Origin: CBDAQD01 sp965275905
Lineage (GTDB): Bacteria > Pseudomonadota > Alphaproteobacteria > Rhizobiales > JAJFHC01
Length of the DNA: 64,000 nt
Assembly: GCA_965275905.1 (NCBI GenBank)
Contig: CBDHYJ010000025.1
Coordinates: 62,001 to 126,000, forward strand
Direction: 5' to 3'
Shown here piece after piece: positions 1 to 8,338 of the stretch; positions within the stretch are counted from its first letter, which is position 1; each line of letters opens with the position of its first letter. The position numbers and the translations under genes are program-made. Below the pieces are notes generated by a model that had not been told where the DNA came from, did no database searches, and was given only the letters and a program-made list of their open reading frames with translations.

Positions 1-326
1 GTCTCGTGCCCCTTCACTCCGTCCGTGGTCCAGGCCCACGTAAAAGCGAGTCTTGAGGGGAAGACGATCTCGACATATTCGCCGGAGACGTAGTAGCGGC
101 CGCCGTCGGCATTCTCCATCACGGCATGCCATGCGCCGCCAACTCTGAGATCGACCTCACATTCCGGGAGTTTGACCTCGACCGGGCCGAACCAGTGAAC
201 AAGCTCCTTGGGATCCGTCCATGCCGTGAACACCTTCTCCGGCGACACCGGAAAGCGGCGGACGATTTCAAGTGTCCTCGCCTGTTCGGCTTGTTCCATC
301 GATGCAGATGCGGCGGCTTCATTCAT
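1..326 (-). CDS. SRPBCC/AHSA1-like protein, C-terminus cut off by window edge
   Basis: The N-terminal part of a START/Bet v1-like (SRPBCC, AHSA1 subgroup) protein; the gene runs off the left edge. Visible family features are the opening EIVRRFPVSPEKVFTAWTDP, then WFGP, GGAWHAVM and the YVSGEYVEI strand. These proteins have a hydrophobic cavity; the ligand here is unknown. The start ATG at 326 overlaps the end of the ArsR gene (stop 319-321) as ATGAATGA, so the pair should be one transcript with translational coupling. ArsR plus AHSA1 pairs are common in bacteria. The family assignment is firm and the function is not known. Confidence 0.8.
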   Translation of the reverse strand, partial: MNEAAASASMEQAEQARTLEIVRRFPVSPEKVFTAWTDPKELVHWFGPVEVKLPECEVDLRVGGAWHAVMENADGGRYYVSGEYVEIVFPSRLAFTWAWTTDGVKGHE

Positions 327-693
327 TGTCACGTCCTCCAGATACAAATTTGCTGTCACCTGCATCGCCGGTGACGGGTGCTCCCTCCGTCAACCTGTTT
401 TCGAGACGGTCGAAGCTGCGGCCCCAGAACGTCTTCAGTTCGGCAATCCAGGTTTCAATCTCCACGAGTTCCTCCACGCGCAAACTGACGCGGCGGTGCT
501 GGGCCTCGACGACGCGGTCGATCAGGCCTGCTTCTTCAAGCACCTTCAGATGACTGGATATGGCCGGTCCGGACATGCCGTGAGGCGCGGCCAGAACCCC
601 GACGGTCCGGCTGCCATCGGCAAGCTGCCGCAGAATTTCCCGGCGAACGGGATGGCCGAGTGCGGCGAATTTGGCCGACAGTTCATCTTTCAC
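319..693 (-). CDS. ArsR-family winged-helix repressor
   Basis: A 124-residue ArsR/SmtB-type regulator. The N-terminal 80 residues hold the winged helix, with FAALGHPVRREILRQLADG and then the recognition region GPAISSHLKVLEEAGLI and the wing around AQHRRVSLR. No cysteine metal site (CVC type) is visible, so it is probably not a classic arsenic or cadmium sensor; it belongs with the ArsR proteins that control AHSA1-type partners. It overlaps the SRPBCC gene downstream. A near-perfect inverted repeat lies 12-41 bp upstream of its start and is the likely autoregulatory operator. Confidence 0.88.
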   Translation of the reverse strand: MKDELSAKFAALGHPVRREILRQLADGSRTVGVLAAPHGMSGPAISSHLKVLEEAGLIDRVVEAQHRRVSLRVEELVEIETWIAELKTFWGRSFDRLENRLTEGAPVTGDAGDSKFVSGGRDNE

Positions 694-704
694 GTTTCCA
701 AATT

Positions 705-734
705 CCCTTATTTAAATATTACCTTAAATAAAGG
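705..734. promoter_or_regulatory. Inverted repeat upstream of arsR, likely operator
   Basis: An 11-bp inverted repeat (705-715 CCCTTATTTAA, 724-734 TTAAATAAAGG) with one mismatch and an 8-bp spacer lies just upstream of the ArsR start at 693. Its size, AT-rich character and position match known ArsR-family operators overlapping the promoter. Binding is inferred from position only. Confidence 0.6.
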
Positions 735-919
735 ATGCCTTCAGTGCAAGCCAAAAGGCGATTCCTTGCACTCGATTATGTAAGGCGCTGTTTTTATTGA
801 CAGAATAAGGCGAACCTGTGTTCACGACGGAACACGGGGAGCGGATATCCCCCGGTCAACAATCGCCTGCCGCAGAGAAACTGTCTCCCAGAGACTGGCT
901 CAGGCCGTGCCCGGCAAGC

Positions 920-2560
920 CTATTCGGCCGCGTCGGCTGTCGGCAGGCGATAGTCCTTGAACTGCTCGCGCAGGGCCAGCTTCTGGATCTTGCCTGTGGC
1001 GGTATGCGGTATCTCTTCGATGAAGACGACATCATCCGGCATCCACCACTTGGCGATCTGCCCGGTCATGAAATCGAGAATGTCGTCTTTCTCGACCGCG
1101 CTGCCTTCCTTGCGGACAACGATAAGCAGCGGCCGCTCGTCCCATTTCGGGTGTGCGATACCAATCACCGCGGCCTCGGCCACTTCCGGATGGCCGACGG
1201 CGATGTTTTCAAGATCGATCGACGAGATCCACTCGCCTCCGGACTTGATCACATCCTTTGAGCGGTCGGTGATCTGCATATAGCCGTGCGCGTCGAGGGT
1301 CGACACGTCCCCGGTATCGAACCAGCCGTCTTCGTCGAGGATCTGGCCGCCCTCGCCTTTCATGTAGGACTTCGTGATGCACGGCCCCCGCACCATGAGA
1401 TGGCCGAAGGACGTGCCGTCGCGCGGCATCTCGTTGCCGTCGTCGTCGGTAATCTTCATCTCGACGCCGTAGGGCGGGCGACCCTGCTTGATCTTGATTG
1501 CGCGGACCTCGTCATCCGAAAGCTCGCCCATGCCTCCCTTCATCGTGCAAAGGCTGCCGAGCGGGCTCATCTCCGTCATGCCCCAGGCGTGAATGACCTC
1601 GACGTCATAGTCGCGCTCGAACGCATCCATCATGGACTGCGGGCACGCGGAGCCGCCGATGACGACGCGTTCCAGGTATGGAAGCTTCTTGCCGGACGTC
1701 TCGAGATACTGCAGCAGCATAAGCCAGACCGTCGGCACCGCCGCCGTCATGTGAACCTGTTCTGTGTCGAGCAATTCGTAAATGCTCTCTCCGTCCATCT
1801 GCCCGCCGGGCATGACCATCTTGGCACCGGCCATCGGACAGGAGAATACGAGCGACCAGGCGTTGGCGTGGAACATCGGCACGACCGGCATGATCGCCTC
1901 GGAGCTTTTCATGCATAGGGCATCACCGGCGACGGTCATCATCCCGTGAAGCACATTGGAACGGTGGGAATAGAGAACACCCTTCGGATTTCCGGTCGTG
2001 CCCGACGTGTAACACATGCCGCAGGCGGTGTTTTCGTCGAACGAAGGCCAGACAAAACCCGCATCACCCTCTGCGAGAAATGTCTCGTAACAGATCGGAT
2101 TCCTGAGGGCTGTATCCGGCATGTGATCTTCATCCGTCATTATGATGAAGCCCTTGACGCCGGGAAGCTCGTCCTGAATGCCTTCGAGCACGGGCACGAA
2201 TGTGAGATCGACAAAGACGTACTGATCTTCAGCGTGATTGATGATGTAGGTCAGCTGGTCGGCAAACAGGCGCGGGTTCAGCGTATGGACGACCGCACCG
2301 AGGCTCATCGCGCCGTACCAGATCTCCATGTGGCGGTAGCCGTTCCACGCCATTGTGCCGACGATATCGCCGAGCTTAATACCGCGGCCGGCGAGCGCAC
2401 TCGCGAGTTGCCGGGACCGGCGATCGAGGTCGATATAGGTGTAGCGGTGGATCGGCCCCTCGACCGTGCGCGAGACGATCTCCCGCGAACCGTGATAGGT
2501 CCGGGCATGGTCGAGTACCGTGTGGACCAGCAGCGGCCAGTCCTGGATCAATCCTTGCAT
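920..2560 (-). CDS. AMP-forming acyl-CoA synthetase (medium/long-chain, DmdB-like)
   Basis: A 546-residue ANL-superfamily enzyme that activates a carboxylic acid to acyl-AMP and then acyl-CoA. The AMP-binding P-loop YTSGTTGNPKG is at about 184-194, HAWGMTEMSP is the A5-type motif, WFDTGD is the hinge region, and TATGKIQKLALRE near the C-terminus carries the catalytic lysine. The stretch NPRLFADQLTYIINHAEDQ resembles methylthiopropionate-CoA ligases (DmdB) and related medium-chain ligases; the true substrate cannot be read from sequence. A GGGAGAAAT ribosome site precedes the ATG. It appears monocistronic. Confidence 0.88.
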   Translation of the reverse strand: MQGLIQDWPLLVHTVLDHARTYHGSREIVSRTVEGPIHRYTYIDLDRRSRQLASALAGRGIKLGDIVGTMAWNGYRHMEIWYGAMSLGAVVHTLNPRLFADQLTYIINHAEDQYVFVDLTFVPVLEGIQDELPGVKGFIIMTDEDHMPDTALRNPICYETFLAEGDAGFVWPSFDENTACGMCYTSGTTGNPKGVLYSHRSNVLHGMMTVAGDALCMKSSEAIMPVVPMFHANAWSLVFSCPMAGAKMVMPGGQMDGESIYELLDTEQVHMTAAVPTVWLMLLQYLETSGKKLPYLERVVIGGSACPQSMMDAFERDYDVEVIHAWGMTEMSPLGSLCTMKGGMGELSDDEVRAIKIKQGRPPYGVEMKITDDDGNEMPRDGTSFGHLMVRGPCITKSYMKGEGGQILDEDGWFDTGDVSTLDAHGYMQITDRSKDVIKSGGEWISSIDLENIAVGHPEVAEAAVIGIAHPKWDERPLLIVVRKEGSAVEKDDILDFMTGQIAKWWMPDDVVFIEEIPHTATGKIQKLALREQFKDYRLPTADAAE

Positions 2561-2617
2561 ATTTCTCCCCTAGATGCGTTCGGCGGCGTTGCGCCGTATC
2601 CTTGATTTGGGGCAAGT

Positions 2618-2890
2618 TTAGATCGAGATGAGGTCAGATTGAACCAGTTCTGTTGGATGAAATCGCACCAGCCCACAAGGAAGGTCTTGAAAAGCGTAGT
2701 GGGGCTACGGTCGAAAGACCTGACGCCGTGGATGGTCGATTGCATTCAACCCTTCGGGCCGGATGCATTTTTGGCAGTTCCATCGGGTTTTGTCTCGACC
2801 GTACCCCCGGTATGGCCTTCGCCAAAACCCTCGATCCTGACAAAAATGCAGACCGGCAGAACGATTCAATCTGACCTCATCTCGATCTAA
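2618..2890. mobile_element. MITE-like element with perfect 26-bp terminal inverted repeats
   Basis: A 273-bp non-coding unit fills the gap between the ligase and amidase genes. Its ends (2618-2643 and 2865-2890) are perfect inverted repeats starting TTAGATCGAGATGAGGTCAG. The TA at 2619-2620 and 2888-2889 could be a TA target duplication, as in IS630/mariner-type MITEs. The inside is also structured: 2682-2688/2715-2721 (AGGTCTT/AAGACCT) encloses 2695-2699/2705-2709 (CGTAG/CTACG), and 2765-2773/2841-2849 (GCATTTTTG/CAAAAATGC) is a second pair. Short open frames inside show no recognisable protein. A structured RNA is an alternative. Confidence 0.65.
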
Positions 2891-2945
2891 CCTCGGTCGC
2901 CTTACACAACAATGGCGGCTGCGAGCATTTATCCGGAGTAACTTA

Positions 2946-4403
2946 ATGAGCGATCTGGCCTTTCTGCCAACAGCCGAGCTTGTCCGCAAACTTCAGTTGG
3001 GCGAGGTCGGGTCAATGGAACTTGTCGATCATTTCGCGGAACGCCAGGCCCGGCACGATCCGGCCCTGAATGCCCTGGCGACGACCGATCTGGACGGCGC
3101 GCGCGCGGCAGCCAAAGACGCCGATGACAAGAGAGCCCGGGGTGAGGATCTCGGCGCCCTGCATGGTCTTCCGATCACGGTGAAGGACGCGCTCGAAACG
3201 GCCGGCATTAGGACGACCGGCGGGTCTGAAGACCTGGCCACGCACGTGCCGGACCGGGATGCAGATGCGGTGGCCGCCCTTCGCGAAGCCGGCGCCATCG
3301 TCATGGCCAAGACGAACCTGCCGCACATGAGCGACGACTGGCAGTCCTTCAACCCGCTGTTTGGCCGGACGAACAACCCCTGGGATCTCGAGCGGACTCC
3401 GGGCGGCTCATCAGGCGGAGCGGCGGCAGCGCTGTCGGCCGGATTGACGGGCGGCGACATCGGCAGCGACATCGGCGGCTCGATCCGGATGCCGGCCAGC
3501 TATTGCGGGCTGTTCGGACACAAGCCAACCTACGGAGTGACCTCTCCGCGAGGACACGTACCGCCGCCGCCCGGCATGCTGGCGGCCGTCGACCTCAGCG
3601 TGGTGGGACCGCTGGGACGCAGTGCAGAGGACCTGGACCTCCTCTTGTCCATCATGGCCGGTGCCGGCATCGACAGCCCGAGCCTGAAGGTCTCTCTCGC
3701 CGAACCGCGGTTCTCGAATCCCAAGGACCTGCGCGTCGCCGTCTGGGCGGACGATCCGATCTGTCCGGTCGCGGGCGAAGTTTCGACAGCCGTAAGGGAT
3801 GCGGCGGCGACACTGGAACGACTCGGCGCGGCCGTCGATTACGAGGCGCGCCCCGAGGAAACGTTTCAGGAAATGCTGGAACAGCATATCGTTGTCATGA
3901 CGGCCATCATCTCCGGCGACTTCCCGAAAGCCGCACGCGACTGGCTGATCGGTTATTCGGCGACCGTCACATCGAAGGACAAGAGTTACCTGGCGCTTCA
4001 AGCTGTCGGCACCGCCCTCACCTACAACCAGTGGCTGCGATACAGCGAGCGAATGGCCCGGACCCGCGCCCGCTGGGCGGAGTTCTTCGACGAGTTCGAT
4101 GTCGTGCTGTGCCCGACAGCACCGGCGCCCGCGATTCCGCATGACACGGATACGAGCTTTCAGCACCGGACAATCGAGATCGAGGGCAAGGAGCGGCCAT
4201 ATATGGACCTTCTGCCCTGGACATCGCTCGCCACACCGGCGCATCTGCCGGCAAGCGTCGCCCCGGCAGCGATGAGCGGCGATGGCCTGCCAATCGGTGT
4301 GCAAATCATCGGACCGTACGGCGAAGACCGCACCACGATCGCGGTCGCGGCACTGCTCGAAAAGGAGCACATGGCCTTCACCGCACCTCCCTCTTTCGCT
4401 TAA
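2946..4403 (+). CDS. Amidase (amidase-signature family)
   Basis: A 485-residue amidase-signature hydrolase that cleaves an amide, releasing ammonia or an amine. The Ser-cisSer-Lys triad is visible: Lys80 in LPITVKDALE, Ser155 in TPGGSSGGAA and Ser179 in GSDIGGSIR. It is a stand-alone amidase; there is no gatB or gatC next to it, and its length and C-terminus fit broad-specificity amidases rather than GatA. A GGAG sits about 8 nt before the ATG. The aminotransferase follows after 61 bp on the same strand, so an amide- or amine-degrading pair is possible. The substrate is unknown. Confidence 0.88.
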   Translation: MSDLAFLPTAELVRKLQLGEVGSMELVDHFAERQARHDPALNALATTDLDGARAAAKDADDKRARGEDLGALHGLPITVKDALETAGIRTTGGSEDLATHVPDRDADAVAALREAGAIVMAKTNLPHMSDDWQSFNPLFGRTNNPWDLERTPGGSSGGAAAALSAGLTGGDIGSDIGGSIRMPASYCGLFGHKPTYGVTSPRGHVPPPPGMLAAVDLSVVGPLGRSAEDLDLLLSIMAGAGIDSPSLKVSLAEPRFSNPKDLRVAVWADDPICPVAGEVSTAVRDAAATLERLGAAVDYEARPEETFQEMLEQHIVVMTAIISGDFPKAARDWLIGYSATVTSKDKSYLALQAVGTALTYNQWLRYSERMARTRARWAEFFDEFDVVLCPTAPAPAIPHDTDTSFQHRTIEIEGKERPYMDLLPWTSLATPAHLPASVAPAAMSGDGLPIGVQIIGPYGEDRTTIAVAALLEKEHMAFTAPPSFA

Positions 4404-4464
4404 ATCCTATTCGTGTAGATTGGCGGCAGATCAATGCCGTTCGCTCATCCCAAGGAGTTCCCCG

Positions 4465-5850
4465 ATGTCGTCACTCAGCAATGCAGCCATTCGCGATATC
4501 GAAACCGTAATCCATCCGTACACCAATCTTGCCACACACCGCGAGGTCGGCCCGATGGTGATCGAGCGCGGCGAAGGTGTTTATGTCTGGGACTCCGAAG
4601 GCAACCAGATGATCGAGGGTCTGGCCGGCCTGTGGTGCACGTCGCTCGGCTACGGCAATGAGGAGCTGATCGAGGCGGCCACCGCGCAGATGCGCAAGAT
4701 GTCCTACACGCATATTTTCGGCGGCAAGAGCCACGATCCAGCCATTGAGCTTGCGGAAAAGCTGAAAGAACTCGCCCCGGTTCCGATGTCGAAAGCCTTC
4801 TTCACGTGCTCCGGGTCGGAGGCGAACGACACCCAGGTCAAACTGGTCTGGTACTACAACAACGCACTCGGCCGTCCCAACAAGAAGAAGATCATCAGCC
4901 GCATCAAGGGCTATCACGGGGTGACCGTGGCCAGCGCCAGCCTGACCGGCCTGCCGGCGAACCACATGGACTTCGATCTCCCGATCGCGAACGTGCTGCA
5001 CACAGACTGCCCACATCATTACCGCTTCGCCGAAGACGGCGAGACGGAGGAAGAGTTCTCGACCCGCCTTGCCGAGAATCTCGACCGCATGATCCAGGAA
5101 GAGGATCCGGACACGGTCGCGGCCTTCATCGCCGAGCCGATCATGGGCGCGGGCGGCGTGATCGTTCCGCCGGCCACATACTTCGAGAAGATCCAGGCCG
5201 TGCTGGAAAAGTACAACATACTCTTCATTGCCGACGAGGTGATCTGCGGGTACGGCCGTACGGGCAATACCTGGGGCTCGCAGACTTACAATATCACGCC
5301 GGACACGCTGTCGACGGCCAAGGCTCTTTCATCCGCCTATATGCCGATCGGTGCCGTGCTGATTCCGGAAGAGATCTATCAGGCCATGCTGGACGAAAGC
5401 CGCAAGATCGGGACGTTCGGCCACGGCTATACATATTCTGGACATCCGGTGGGCGCGGCCGTCGCGGTCAAGACACTCGAGATCTACGAACGCGACAGGA
5501 TCTTCGACCATGCCCGCGCGCTGGCGCCGGTGTTCGAAGGCAGACTTGCCCGGCTGGCCGACCACCCGCTCGTGGGCGAGGCTCGCGGCAAGGGCATGAT
5601 CGGTGCAGTCGAACTTGTTGCCGACAAGGCCACAAAGAAGCCGTTCGATCCGAAAATGATGGTCGCTGCGAAGGCGGTCGGCTTCGCCCAGAAGCACGGT
5701 GTGATCCTGCGCAACATTCTGGACAATGTGGCTGTCTGCCCGCCGCTGATCATCAAGGAGGACGAGTTGAACGCCGTGTTCGACCGTCTGGAGAAGGCGC
5801 TTGATGACACGGAAGCCTGGGTCAATCAGGAAGACCTGCGTGCGGCATAG
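4465..5850 (+). CDS. Class III PLP-dependent aminotransferase (omega-amino acid:pyruvate type)
   Basis: A 461-residue fold-type I, class III aminotransferase. CSGSEAND (115-122) binds the cofactor phosphate, ADEV (Asp257) contacts the pyridine nitrogen, and Lys286 in LSTAKALSSAYMPIGA forms the Schiff base. These enzymes move an amino group from an omega-amino acid, amine or beta-alanine to pyruvate or a keto acid; the exact donor is not predictable. I place the start at 4465 because AAGGAG lies about 8 nt upstream and the family begins there; the open frame upstream overlaps the amidase gene. It may be co-transcribed with the amidase. Confidence 0.9.
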   Translation: MSSLSNAAIRDIETVIHPYTNLATHREVGPMVIERGEGVYVWDSEGNQMIEGLAGLWCTSLGYGNEELIEAATAQMRKMSYTHIFGGKSHDPAIELAEKLKELAPVPMSKAFFTCSGSEANDTQVKLVWYYNNALGRPNKKKIISRIKGYHGVTVASASLTGLPANHMDFDLPIANVLHTDCPHHYRFAEDGETEEEFSTRLAENLDRMIQEEDPDTVAAFIAEPIMGAGGVIVPPATYFEKIQAVLEKYNILFIADEVICGYGRTGNTWGSQTYNITPDTLSTAKALSSAYMPIGAVLIPEEIYQAMLDESRKIGTFGHGYTYSGHPVGAAVAVKTLEIYERDRIFDHARALAPVFEGRLARLADHPLVGEARGKGMIGAVELVADKATKKPFDPKMMVAAKAVGFAQKHGVILRNILDNVAVCPPLIIKEDELNAVFDRLEKALDDTEAWVNQEDLRAA

Positions 5851-5919
5851 TGACTCAGCGCCGTTGCGGCCATAGGTGACCCGTCCGCCCTGAAGATCTG
5901 CATCCGTTGTCTGTGTCGA

Positions 5920-5939
5920 TTGGCAAATGTATTTGCCAA
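5920..5939. promoter_or_regulatory. Perfect 20-bp palindromic site
   Basis: TTGGCAAAT GT ATTTGCCAA: perfect 9-bp arms with a 2-bp centre, about 70 bp after the aminotransferase stop. No T-run follows, so it is not a typical intrinsic terminator. The symmetry and short centre fit a dimeric repressor operator. The regulator is not known. Confidence 0.45.
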
Positions 5940-6142
5940 ATCAGGGGAATATCTTCCCGTTACAAGAATGATAGCCGGTAATGCTTGCCGCATTGCCGGA
6001 CAGATCGAATTTGAGAGTCACCAGACACGGCGCCACGCCTCCCCCCAACCGGTACAACCAAATGTAATAGCTCAATAAGCGCCCCTGCCTACGGGCTGCT
6101 TAGCGAATTTTTTACCAATCGGGGCAAATGCTGATTGCGGGT

Positions 6143-6159
6143 GATGAATCAAATTCATC
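6143..6159. promoter_or_regulatory. Perfect palindrome in chemoreceptor leader
   Basis: GATGAAT CAA ATTCATC: 7-bp arms around 3 bp, ending 23 bp before the chosen chemoreceptor ATG. It could be an operator or an mRNA hairpin. Its position would be coding if the gene started at 6135, which is one reason I prefer the 6183 start. Confidence 0.35.
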
Positions 6160-6182
6160 GATTTGGGCTAGGGGCTAGAGAG

Positions 6183-8210
6183 ATGCAAAAGCTGAAGGAT
6201 TCCGTATTTTCATTTAAGACAATTTCATCACAGATTTTCATGGGTTTCGGTGCCGTCATAATTGTCGCCGGAATTGCGGGCACGATCGCCGTAACAAGCC
6301 TGTTTTCAATATCGAAAGGCTTTGAACGGTTCGAAGACATGGCGGGTGACGCCCTGCTGGCGTCAGAGATCAATGCCGACATGGCAAAAACGCTTCTGAA
6401 TACCCGCAAGTTCATAACCACCCGGTCGGAAGAGGATCTCGCTTCAGCGAGAGAATTCATCAGGCAGGTCACCGAAGGCGGCAAACTGGCCACCGAGGAA
6501 ATTCACAACCCGGTCCGCGCCGAACTGGTCGCCAAGATAAACACGGCCATCAAGGACTACGCCAACGGCGTTGACCAGATTGTCGCCCTCTACAAGGAGC
6601 GCGATAAACTGGTCAATGAGGTCCTGAACGTTGTCGGACTGAACGTTCGAAAGGGTCTGACGAGCATCAACCGTTCCGCGACGCGGGACGGAGATCCCGA
6701 AACCGCCAATGTCGCCGGCCAGGTGCAGGAACACATGCTCCTTGCCAGGCTCTATGTCGGCAAATTTCTGTTGTCGAACAACGCTGCCGACATCGAACGC
6801 ATGCACAAGGAGCTGAATCAGGTCAAAAGCATGCTCGGAGATCTGGACCGCAGCATCGAGAATCCGGCGCGGAGAGCTACCCTGAAGTCGATCACTCCCA
6901 TGATCAACCAGTATGACGAAGCGGCAACACGCATTGGCGTGCTGATCAAGGAACGGAACGAGATCCGGGAAAAGACGATCAGCCAGGTCGGGACCGACAT
7001 CAACTCCTGGGCAGCCAAGATCAAGGACAGTGCCGTCACCGACGAGAAAAAGCTCGGCGAAGCCACCAAGGCAGAAGCCGTTTACGCGGAGGTCCTGACC
7101 ATCGGCGCCAATGTCGTCGGCCTGGTTATTGCACTGCTGCTGGCATGGTTCATCGGCCGCCGGTTGTCGAAACCAATCAACGAGATGACAACCGCCATGC
7201 AGGTGCTCGCCGACGGCAACACCGAGATAGATGTCCCCGCGCAGGACCGCGCCGACGAAATCGGCACCATGGCCGGAGCGGTTCAGGTCTTCAAGGACAA
7301 CGCGATTGAACGCATTCGCCTTGAAGCCGTGCAGTCAGAGGACCAGAAGGTTCGGGAAGAGCGCCAGGCTCGCACCGAGCAACTGATCAACGGCTTCAGG
7401 GACCAGGTGCAGGCGTTGCTTCAGTCCGTGACCGCCAATACCGGGCAGATGGAAGCGTCCGCCAAGTCCATGACGACGGTGGCGAGCGACACCGCCGGAC
7501 AGGCCACATCGGCGTCCGCCGCGACCGAGGAAGCATCGACCAACGTCCAGAGCGTGTCGGCAGCGGCGGAGGAACTGTCTTCGTCGATTGCGGAGATCAC
7601 GAGACAGGTCTCGACGACCACCGGGATTGTCGAGCAGGCAACGACAAATGCCGAGTCCGCTGACGACAAGATCAAGACCCTTGCGGAAGCGGCCACCAAG
7701 ATCGGTGAGGTCATCACGCTTATTCAGGACATCGCGGAACAGACCAATCTGCTGGCCCTCAACGCAACCATCGAGGCCGCCCGGGCCGGCGACATGGGCA
7801 AGGGCTTCGCTGTCGTCGCTTCCGAGGTCAAGACACTGGCCAGTGAAACCGGCAAGGCGACGGAAGAGATCGCTCAGCAGATCAACTCCGTGCAGGTGTC
7901 GACGGAAGAAGCGGTCAGCGCCATTGCGGAGATTGTGAATTCGATGACGCAGGTCAACGAATACACCACCAGCATTGCGGCCGCGGTCGAGCAGCAGAGC
8001 GCATCGACTGTCGAAATCTCCCGCAATGCTCAGGAGGCCGCCAAGGGCACCCAGGAAGTTTCCGCGACAATGAGCACTGTCACAACATCGGTCGACGAAA
8101 CGACCCAGTCTGCCGATCAGGTTCTGCAGGCATCTGCCGACGTGGCCTCGCAGGCCGATCAGCTTCGGTCGGAAATCGACCGGTTCCTGGAGGAAGTCGA
8201 AGCCGCCTGA
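6183..8210 (+). CDS. Methyl-accepting chemotaxis protein
   Basis: A 675-residue transmembrane chemoreceptor. A first membrane helix is at about 15-37, followed by a roughly 250-residue all-helical periplasmic sensor (helical-bimodular or paired four-helix type), a second membrane helix (VVGLVIALLLAWFIG), a HAMP domain (RRLSKPINEMTTAMQVLADG) and the cytoplasmic signalling coiled coil. The hairpin tip that contacts CheA and CheW is AEQTNLLALNATIEAARAG. No C-terminal CheR/CheB-tethering pentapeptide is present (it ends EEVEAA). No chemotaxis genes are nearby. The ligand is unknown. A strong terminator follows. Confidence 0.93.
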   Translation: MQKLKDSVFSFKTISSQIFMGFGAVIIVAGIAGTIAVTSLFSISKGFERFEDMAGDALLASEINADMAKTLLNTRKFITTRSEEDLASAREFIRQVTEGGKLATEEIHNPVRAELVAKINTAIKDYANGVDQIVALYKERDKLVNEVLNVVGLNVRKGLTSINRSATRDGDPETANVAGQVQEHMLLARLYVGKFLLSNNAADIERMHKELNQVKSMLGDLDRSIENPARRATLKSITPMINQYDEAATRIGVLIKERNEIREKTISQVGTDINSWAAKIKDSAVTDEKKLGEATKAEAVYAEVLTIGANVVGLVIALLLAWFIGRRLSKPINEMTTAMQVLADGNTEIDVPAQDRADEIGTMAGAVQVFKDNAIERIRLEAVQSEDQKVREERQARTEQLINGFRDQVQALLQSVTANTGQMEASAKSMTTVASDTAGQATSASAATEEASTNVQSVSAAAEELSSSIAEITRQVSTTTGIVEQATTNAESADDKIKTLAEAATKIGEVITLIQDIAEQTNLLALNATIEAARAGDMGKGFAVVASEVKTLASETGKATEEIAQQINSVQVSTEEAVSAIAEIVNSMTQVNEYTTSIAAAVEQQSASTVEISRNAQEAAKGTQEVSATMSTVTTSVDETTQSADQVLQASADVASQADQLRSEIDRFLEEVEAA

Positions 8211-8265
8211 CACAACAGACTTTGCAGCGTGATCGGTTCGTGCCGATCCGGTGCCAGCAAGACAG

Positions 8266-8296
8266 AAGCCCGCCACCTCAAAAAGTGGCGGGCTTT
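8266..8296 (+). terminator. Rho-independent terminator after the chemoreceptor gene
   Basis: AAGCCCGCCAC and GTGGCGGGCTT form an 11-bp GC-rich stem around an 8-nt loop, followed by a short T-rich tail (TTTAATTTT). It lies 56 bp after the chemoreceptor stop, between convergent genes, and may also slow transcription coming from the SDR gene on the other strand. Confidence 0.85.
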
Positions 8297-8338
8297 AATT
8301 TTGATGCCGGCTTCCGCGAGACAAGCGCAATACGCAAT

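Larger units (their letters stand above)
5851..6182. other. Intergenic region between aminotransferase and chemoreceptor
   Basis: A 332-bp stretch without a convincing gene. It contains two perfect palindromes (5920-5939 and 6143-6159, listed separately) and the presumed chemoreceptor promoter. An in-frame TTG at 6135 and ATG at 6144 could extend the chemoreceptor upstream, but neither has a good ribosome site. Confidence 0.6.

Noticed and set aside
883..895. GTCTC-CCA-GAGAC hairpin after the acyl-CoA synthetase gene
   Set aside because: The stem is only 5 bp and there is no T-run on either strand, too weak to call a terminator.
2639..2890. Small protein inside the MITE-like element
   Set aside because: The frames of 65-90 codons have no family resemblance and end in the terminal repeat; the inverted structure explains the sequence better.
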